From Scleroderma bovista (Eukaryota > Basidiomycota > Agaricomycetes > Boletales > Sclerodermataceae): a DNA stretch of 64,000 nucleotides. This document shows, one piece after another, positions 56,769 through 64,000 of this stretch; the first letter of the stretch is position 1, and every line of letters begins with the position of its first letter. The DNA lies in NCBI GenBank assembly GCA_037178675.1, contig JAYMGJ010000270.1, positions 124,001 through 188,000 of the forward strand, read 5' to 3'. Under the pieces are notes generated by a model, which worked only from the letters and a program-made list of their open reading frames with translations, ran no database searches and was not told the DNA's origin. The position numbers and the translations under genes are program-made.

Positions 56769-59671
56769 ATGTCTACTGCACTGTCCCGAGACCGCGAGGA
56801 TGACGATGAACTGTCCCGCTCACCAAAGCGAATCAAAGTAGATGTGCCTTCCACTGAGGCTGAGGAAACAGTCGGGAGCGAGACCCATTGTACAGACGCA
56901 AACTGTATCCTGCCACCTAGCCACATTCTGCTAGGCAACCAGTTATCGTCCTCTTCTTCCTGCACAACTCGTCAGTTACTGGAGAGCGATGTCGGGATAA
57001 CAGAGTATATCAGTCGGGATATTCCACCAGTTCTGGGGATCATCAAGCAAAGGTATGATGCCCGTTTTCCTCGTGTGCTTCACTCATGGGCCAATCCAGG
57101 TTCACGGATTTCCTGGTGTTCGAGGTAGACCTGGATTACCAGGTCGTGCACCTCAAGTCTCTCGACAAACCAGTGCCCACGAAGAAAGATAAAAAATCTG
57201 GGCCATGGAACAATTCCACTGGGGATAACCCTGATAATGGGTCCCAAATGTCCGTAGAAACAGCTGGAGAAGAGCTGTCGGGACGTCCTAGGTCTTTGCA
57301 ATCGGCCGTGGCAGAAAGCTCTACAAGTCACACAATTTCGGACAGAGAGCCTGTTCTCACAGGCGAAGTGATATGGGATGATTCATTTAAAGTTTCACTG
57401 TCTCCTTACTTTTCCGAAGGAACGATCGCGCAACTTGAGAAAATGTATCTAGAAGGACCTGAACCTAAAGTCGAGGGAAGTAACAACGTTGACGTCCATC
57501 CGAGCGATCAGAAGAGCAGCATAGAACAAGAAGCATCCTCTCAACAGCCAGCCCAGGAAAAGCAAGACCGGAACCGTAGTTCCCGTGGAGAAAGGGGTAG
57601 AAAGCTTAGAGGACGTGGCGAAACCCAGCGAGATAAGCGAGGAGACACGCGGATGGTCTTTAGTGAGGTAGGTACCTTCTCAAAATACTTGCGATGTTGT
57701 GAAACCCAAACGAGCCCTAGCCTATCAGCTCAAAAGCTGACAGGACTGCGGTGCACCAGATTGTTCGAGAGTTGTTCAAGGGGAAGCTCGAAACTGAAAC
57801 TGAGTCGCACGGCGATCAAGGATCCCGCATCGTGGTCATGTGGTCAAGACGAGGAGGAGGGCGGGGAAGTGGGGTTGGTCGAGGTGAGGCATTCGCTTCT
57901 TGTTACCGAAGCGCAGTGTCTCAACTCAACAAGGCGAGCGACCTGCTCGAGGAGACTATCCCCCGTATATCCATTTCACTATGCAAAAGACGAATCGTGA
58001 CACTCAAGATGCACTTGCTTACCTCGCGCGCACCCTACACGTAAACGTCAAAGACTTTGGTGTGGCTGGCACGAAAGATAAAAGGGGGGTTACGGTTCAA
58101 CGGGTGTCACTGCGTCGGGGTAATAAATTGGTCGAGGATATCTGGAAGGCTGCGAATCAAATTGGCCGCAAATCCATTCACGATACTTCATCTCAACGTG
58201 GCGAGCATGGAATCCGCATCGCAGATCTTTGCTATCGGAAAGCAGGGCTGGAACTGGGCATGCTCAAAGGTAATGAGTTCATAATCACTTTACGGTTAGG
58301 GCCTTTGCTTGTCTCCGCATACTTGCTGTCTCAGCAAAATATTAGGAATTTACAAGCCAATCCACGTGAAAGTGTGGATCAAGCAATGAACAGCCTCAAA
58401 CACAAAGGCTTCATCAACTACTATGGTATGCACCTCTAGGGAATATCTGCTTCAAGCTAAGCTTCGATAGGCATGCAGCGTTTCGGAACAGCTGCAGTTC
58501 CCACTCATAGCATAGGATTGGCTTTTCTGAAGTCCGATTGGCACAGAGCTGTTTCTTTGATTCTCCAAGTACGACCAGGTGAACACCCAGACGTCGTTGA
58601 AGCCCGCCAAGCCTGGCTGGTTGATCGCGACCTAGATCTTGCTCTCGCCCTCATGCCCAGACGTGTGGTTGCAGAACGATGTATTTTGGAAAGTTACAAG
58701 AAGCAAGGCGGGGATACTAGAAACGCATTGGGCGCACTCTCAACAGTGAGCTAATTCGTCACGAATGCAAAGGACTGAAAGCTGAGAAGTGACCAAGATC
58801 CCCCGTAACCTCAGGCTCATGTACATCCACGCGTATCAGTCGTATGTATGGAACGCTGTCGTCTCAGAGCGCATTAGCGTGTATGGCTGCGACAAAGCTG
58901 TTCCCGGAGACCTGGTATTCGGAGAAGAGCAAGCTGCAAAAGTTGGCGAAAGTGACGAGATAAATGACGGTACAGCAGAGCTAGCCGAAGACGAAGGTGA
59001 TAGCAATCTTGTTGACTCTCACTGCCATCCTCAGGCGTTGACCTAGACGAACCTGGTTCTCGATCAACAAAGAGGCTCCCATGGGTGCAGCCGAAGATTA
59101 AAACACTTTCTACTGAGGATGCTCACAGGTACTCTATCTTCGATGTGATTATGCCACTCCCTGGGAGGGATGTGGCCTACCCAGGTGGTTCTCTTGGTGA
59201 ACGTTACAGAGAGTTCCTGAGGAAAGATGGACTGGATCCAGACGACTTCCTGCGGAAACAGAGGCAAGTTGGTTCACATTTCCTTTGTAGCCCCACTGAC
59301 CGCTTGGGTAAAGAGAATATATCCTCAATGGATCATATCGCAAAATCCTCCAGCTCCCCAGGAATTTGTCGTGGTCAATACTTAGATATACGGACCCTGA
59401 TGTCGCCCTCGCACAGGCTGACGAGGACAAACTACTAGGATTTGATCCTCTCAGAGTCACTGAGGGCGGAAAATTCCTTGCTCTACAAGTTAATTTGACT
59501 CTATCCACAGCAGCGTATGCCACTATGGCTTTACGAGAACTCACAAAGACAGAAACGAGTTCGCACTTCCAGACGGGTCTCACTCAAGCCTCTGAAGACC
59601 AGCAGTTTCGTGGTACTGTGACCAATACGGATCAAGACACACCTTTGTGCGAGCAAGAGATGACGGACTAG
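56769..59671 (+). CDS. PUS7: TruD-family pseudouridine synthase Pus7
   Basis: Pus7 makes pseudouridine at U13 and U35 of tRNAs and in U2 snRNA and mRNAs. ATG 56769 opens [20 protein letters not shown] with a probable nuclear signal. Then [15 protein letters not shown] and a long disordered insert (about 57200-57640). The catalytic block is [18 protein letters not shown], where the Asp in GTKDKR is the TruD nucleophile. [47 protein letters not shown] and [15 protein letters not shown] [14 protein letters not shown] follow. The C-terminal part reads [20 protein letters not shown] and stops at TAG 59669-59671. There are several introns. Confidence 0.9.
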
Positions 59672-59877
59672 ATCCGGTAGGATGGGGACCTGTAAAATCG
59701 GCCTTTGGATGTGTTGGTCTGAAAGACCAATGTTACATATTGTATAGTTGCGCCAACTGTAGACTTCTCTGGCCCATTCGAGGCTGAATAAAAGCTTGAC
59801 CATGACGCAGAGCAAACGCAGTGTGCTTTCTTCACACCAACTCATCCTTACGCAACCAAGGCTCCGAAGACTTGGTT

Positions 59878-61765
59878 ATGGAGAGAACAGAGAAAGTCGT
59901 CTTTCTTTCTCTGCTGCTAGATCTCTTCGGTACGCACTATGTGTACAAGCGCAGTGCATTGGATTCTTCCAGGCTGACTGCTTCATGAAGCATTCACTAT
60001 TCCGCTCCCACTATTTCCCCGAATTATTGAATGGTATACTGTGGTACGCACCCAGGAGGACGACGTAATTCTTTTCAGTGCTGATCGAGTAACCCTCAGA
60101 GAGAGAATTCTGATCCCCACGGCTTGTTGTCCAGGACGCTACAATTTGTATCATGGGTTAGAAGCTTATTCTACCAGCCAACTGGTAATCCGCAGAAGTG
60201 GGATGTGGTGTTACTAGGTAAGCTTGTGATATCTCAAACCAGGGATCCAACCATATAGTTTTCTAGGAGGGTTAATGGGATCAGCATTTTCGTACGTGGC
60301 TTAACACCATGGATCAACGTGCACATGGTTAACGTGAAAATAGGCTGCTCCAATTTCTCGTCTCACCGAAGATTGGCACCCTCTCAGACAAGTATGGCCG
60401 ACGTCGGGTCCTCCTCATCTCTATGTTGGGGAACATACTGTCAGCATTGGTGTAAGCTACTTCCCGATCTGCCCACCAAAACCGTCACTGAGGGTTTTCA
60501 GGTGGATAAAGTCTACCACATTTGCCTCCTACATACTCTCCCGTATCATTGGAGGACTCAGCGAGGGCAATGTTCAGCTAGCTACGTAAGCACTTTGCCG
60601 CTTAGTTCCCATTCCACTCACCTCAGTTGTTCCTAGAGCAATTCTTTCGGACATTACTACCCCCACTCAGCGTTCCAAGTCGCTTGCTCAAATAGGAATT
60701 GCATTCGCAATATGTTTCTGCATTGGCCCACCCATTGGAGCGTACTTCGCCGCTCAGCCCCTTCCGGCCTCCCTGGACGCCATGGGGATAGAATTGAACA
60801 TCTATGCTGTCCCAGCTGCAATTTCTCTGTTGTTACTAATAGTAGAGACAGTGTTTTTACTCGTCGCTCTCCCAGAAACTCGCAATCTACGCCCTAATTA
60901 TCAAGCCGACCGCATCCTCGCCAAGGGAAATCAACCTCCGGCAAAAGATCTCAGTCGAATAGGACAACAAAGGCGACTAAGCTTGCTCAATACACTACGT
61001 CGTTCTCACTTTCTCTTCCTGAGCGTGTTCTCGGGAATAGAGTTCACACTGACATTCCTTACATTCGACTGTGGGTCACTATGTCATACTAGGAGTTTCT
61101 AGCTGAACTATTTCCATCCTAGTGTTTGACTGGAGTAATAGCCAGAACGGGGCTCTCATTGGGTTGATTGGTGTAATAAGTGCACTACTTCAAGGTGCAT
61201 ACGTGCGTCGAATAACACCCAAGGTCGGAGAAGGCAAGATAGCAAGATGGGGAGTTTCCAGCTGTGCAATTGGCCTCATATTCTTATCCCTGGTTCCTCT
61301 CTTCGCGTCTACCAAACCTAGTGCCGCTATCAGGCTGCTGCAGGCTGCAGCGGTTTGTTTCGCCTTCACTTCTGCCACAGTCGTTAGCTCCCTAACCTCT
61401 TATGCGTCGCTGCAATGCGACGGCGATTTTGACGAGGACACAGGCAAGCCCACACAGGAGCATCCGCAACTGGCCAAGGGTGCTGCACTAGGCAAATTCC
61501 GTTCCTCCGGTCAGCTGGGTCGTGCCCTAGGACCATTACTTGGTAAGATCGCTGTGTTGTGAACAGCTTGTATGCTGAGGTTCCTTCATCAGCCTGTGCT
61601 TCGTACTGGACATATGGCCCAACCATCACCTATGCAATCAGTGCTTTTGCAATGATTTTCTTGTCATCATTGATGGTATCTCTACCAGTGAATCCACGAG
61701 CTCAGCAGAACATGCAGGAGGAAAAGCTAAGTTCGGTCATGCATATACATAGCAATCGAGCGTAG
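59878..61765 (+). CDS. MFS transporter, MFSD10-like
   Basis: ATG 59878 opens [17 protein letters not shown], which splices at 59933-59991 to [18 protein letters not shown] and then to [20 protein letters not shown]. Next are [38 protein letters not shown] (MFS loop 2-3 motif), [19 protein letters not shown] and [17 protein letters not shown]. The second half has [20 protein letters not shown] and [17 protein letters not shown]. The stop is at 61763-61765. About 12 membrane helices and the inter-domain loop agree with the MFSD10/TETRAN branch. The substrate is unknown. Acceptor choice in the first introns matters because nearby AGs introduce stops. Confidence 0.84.
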
Positions 61766-61989
61766 AGTAGATGCTGAGTAAGAAGTTAATAAGGTCGGAA
61801 TGTAAAGGTCATGACTACAAAGAACAGTGTAGGTAGCGGATGCTGCACAACGAAGATATGCAAAATGTGATCATCACAGTGAATCTTGGTATCAAGTGGG
61901 GTAATCCCACATCGTAAGCTGATGCAATAGCGGTAGGCGTGACTTAAAGTAAAATGAATCCTTGCAGAATGTAAAGTGCAACTTCATGG

Positions 61990-63603
61990 CTATGATTCAA
62001 TGTCAGCGTCAAAGAAAGTGTCATTTCCCGTCTGGAGTCGCGAGGGATGTGAACTTCCCTGGAGAAAGCCAAGATGACTTTCACCAACGAAGGATCTTGT
62101 TCGGCTAGAGTCGCGAACCTTCTCAGGGGGAAGCTGAGAAGACGTTGGCAACACAGAGGGCTGAGGTGGGGGGCTGCGTGGAGGTATTTCCACGCCCTGT
62201 GCCCGAGGAAAAATAGCAGGGAGGAAAAACAGCACTCCTCGCGACCGGCGTTGCCTATTCCGGTGGTACGAACGACCCCTCCGAGGAGAAATAAACGCGT
62301 CAAATTGTTCCCTCAGGCGACGTACGACATCACTTAATGAAGAAGTGCCGCGTTGAGTTGCAGAGGAAAGCCCGTCGAAAGAAGATACTTCAGAAGATGC
62401 GGGGGAACTTGGTCGAACATCGAATGGGAGGGGAAGCAATGAAACATGCTCCTCCAAAGGCGACTGCAGCGCGGAGGTTGTGGGAGAAGATGGCTGAGTC
62501 GAAACGGCGGAAGGGGGCAGTGAAGACCATCGCATGTCAACGTGCCATCGGCCATTGCGCTGAATCCATCTCGGCAGAAGTACTTCGTAACCTCCAATTC
62601 TCCTAAGGTTGTAACTTCTCTGTTTGCTTGGCATAACGAGTCGGTAAGCGCCGAAAATCAAGACCAATAATCCGATCCAGAGGAGCGCCTTTCCCCAGTG
62701 ACCCAAGAACCCGATGAAAGCAGCATCATCTGCATGCCAACTGCTCCCATAGAAGTGAGAAAAGAAGGAATGGGGCGCTTCACCTTCTTTGGCATTCTTG
62801 CCATAGAGAGACTTTGGCAAAATGCGAATATCACCTGGCTCGCCAGAAGTAACAGGATGGGAAGATGTGTAGATAGAATATTGGGCAGAGAGAAACATGG
62901 GACCAGTGGAAAACATGACTGTTGGATAGTTTAACACCCAGTTATGGTCGAAAGTGACGAGGTTGTGTATCGTCTGGGCGAGGAATGGATGCCCTTGTTG
63001 GGCAAACATGAGATCGTTGGATATGCCAACAGGGATGGTCTTGGGCAGAATGACAGGGTGAACCAGTAGAGGATCGAGGGGTCGTAGACAGCCAATGTCA
63101 AGATCAAGGTATATGCCACCGTAATAGTGGAGCACAAAGTAGCGAATGACGTCTGCGCGTTGAATGGTATATTTGTAGTTGTCAAAGGTGTCAAGGAACC
63201 ATGGATAGTGCTCTGCAATGAACTCTCTGGAGCTAGCATCTGTCCATAGCATGTATTCGCTGTGAAGAGGCGGATGAATAAAGCGCAGTCCTGATGGGGT
63301 GCAAATGGGAACGTACTAGTCAGACATCATGTCGCGGCACGCCTGGGAGACACCTTTCCAACGAGACGGGAGTGTCTCTGACTTCCATGTCTGGTGCAGA
63401 ATACGTGGAATGCGCTCGACCATGCCGTGTTCTGATGCGTCCCACCTTGTAGTGTTGTCGAGCATGGGGACCTCCAACTCAGAGAGATATGCTGCAGCAT
63501 TGATGGCCAGATAGTAAGAGACAGACGAAAGGACGATGACGGTTCCCAAGAGGAATAGACCGAGGAAAAAAAGGGCAAAGTACAGTATGCGTTTCTTTGC
63601 CAT
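61990..63603 (-). CDS. SUR1: GT32 mannosyltransferase (Sur1/Csg1-like IPC mannosyltransferase)
   Basis: It likely transfers mannose from GDP-mannose to inositol phosphorylceramide in the Golgi. ATG 63603 gives MAKKRILYFALFFLGLFLLG, an N-terminal membrane anchor. RIPRILHQTWKSETLPSRWK and YTIQRADVIRYFVLHYYGGI precede the metal-binding DxD in YLDLDIGCLRPLD. SNDLMFAQQGHPFLAQTIHN and FSHFYGSSWHADDAAFIGF follow. A second membrane helix, GKALLWIGLLVLIFGAYRLV, is followed by a long Ser/Pro/Arg-rich cytosolic tail of about 200 residues ending at 61990. The tail is longer than in yeast Sur1. There is one intron near 63255-63315. Confidence 0.88.
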
Positions 63604-63668
63604 GAGAGCGGAAGAGGAGTTGAAGATGAACAGTAAATATGTAGTAAAATCTGATTACAAATGCAAAT

Positions 63669-64000
63669 TCACAGCCCAGTCGGCCGCATTGGCATTGAAA
63701 AGATCCTGCTCACATGAAACTCGACCGCTGGGATAGAGTCTCGGATGATCGAACCTGCCTCCCACTGCCCTCCGATGTGTCCCAGCATGTGCAGTGCCAC
63801 ATCCCAGTCCCGACGGGACCAGTCTTGGCCCCTCCGAGCACCCGGCCCCGCATATGGTTTCATCAAAAACACATCTACCCTCGGGCTCGATTTCGGATGC
63901 CTCTTTTTGCTGTCCAAATACTCCAGAGAGTCTGATGCTGTCCAGAATCTGACGTGCTTCTGGGCGTAAGGTGGGGCGTGCCGCGACCCGCAATCACCAT
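63669..64000 (-). CDS. Unknown gene, C-terminal part (runs off right edge)
   Basis: A minus-strand frame enters from the right edge. It reads HVRFWTASDSLEYLDSKKRH, VDVFLMKPYAGPGARRGQDW, RRDWDVALHMLGHIGGQWEA and SIIRDSIPAVEFHVSRIFSM, stopping at 63669. The sequence has non-random Trp/His/Gly content and looks coding, but no family is recognised. Whether it has introns in this piece is not clear, since a second frame is also open. It is in tandem with the GT32 gene. Confidence 0.45.
   Translation of the reverse strand, partial: GDCGSRHAPPYAQKHVRFWTASDSLEYLDSKKRHPKSSPRVDVFLMKPYAGPGARRGQDWSRRDWDVALHMLGHIGGQWEAGSIIRDSIPAVEFHVSRIFSMPMRPTGL

Overview
The window is nuclear DNA of a filamentous basidiomycete, most likely an Agaricomycete. 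Genes are densely packed on both strands and broken by many 45-60 bp GT-AG introns. The protein set is fungal: Kap120, an MscS channel with an EF-hand, URA3, Sur1-type GT32, Bsd2 and Pex2. The left quarter carries a KDZ transposon with a TET/JBP gene, a combination known from mushroom-forming fungi. Nothing prokaryotic, viral or CRISPR-like is present. Most of the exon joins quoted below were checked by reading the frames across them.

Bases 1 to about 16,200 are a mobile and repetitive island. From left to right it holds: the 3' end of an unknown plus-strand gene; an unknown minus-strand gene (631-3096); a divergent KDZ transposase with eleven in-phase exons and no internal stop (3518-7178, 1,043 codons); 17-bp tandem arrays in opposite orientations (about 7510-7856 and 9107-9345); a solo LTR with TG...CA ends and a TGGCC target duplication sitting where the two arrays meet (7857-9106); a minus-strand TET/JBP-family 2-oxoglutarate/Fe(II) dioxygenase (9763-11132); a divergent unknown gene (11303-12087); degenerate repeats; a second copy of the LTR (13928-15201) without a target duplication, abutting a decapitated DUF6532-like gene; and a 93-bp minisatellite. 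The most interesting reading is a KDZ element carrying a 5-methylcytosine oxidase as a neighbour or cargo, surrounded by CCGG-rich arrays that could be its substrate or the transposase's binding sites. The KDZ-TET/JBP association has been described for basidiomycetes; the arrays and the partner genes are what may be new.

Bases 17,000 to 64,000 are a conserved housekeeping region: importin Kap120/IPO11 (-), a C2HC zinc-finger protein (+), an MscS channel (+), folylpolyglutamate synthase (-), a BRCT protein (+), Pex2 (-), PheRS alpha (+), a GNAT (-), EMC10 (-), PheRS beta (+), a Bsd2/NDFIP protein (-), a Pro-rich protein (-), Dph6 (+), a sucrose-type GPH/MFS symporter (-), an ankyrin protein (-), a STEEP1 homologue (+), two hypothetical proteins (+), WTAP/Mum2 (-), Plp1/TXNDC9 (+), Dom34/Pelota (+), URA3 (-), Pus7 (+), an MFSD10-like transporter (+), a GT32 mannosyltransferase (-) and a partial unknown gene (-).

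Many neighbours are divergent pairs with short shared promoters, 43-180 bp where measured. Translation functions are well represented (both PheRS subunits, Dph6, Dom34, Pus7). Linkage of the two PheRS subunit genes within 6.5 kb on the same strand is notable for a eukaryote.
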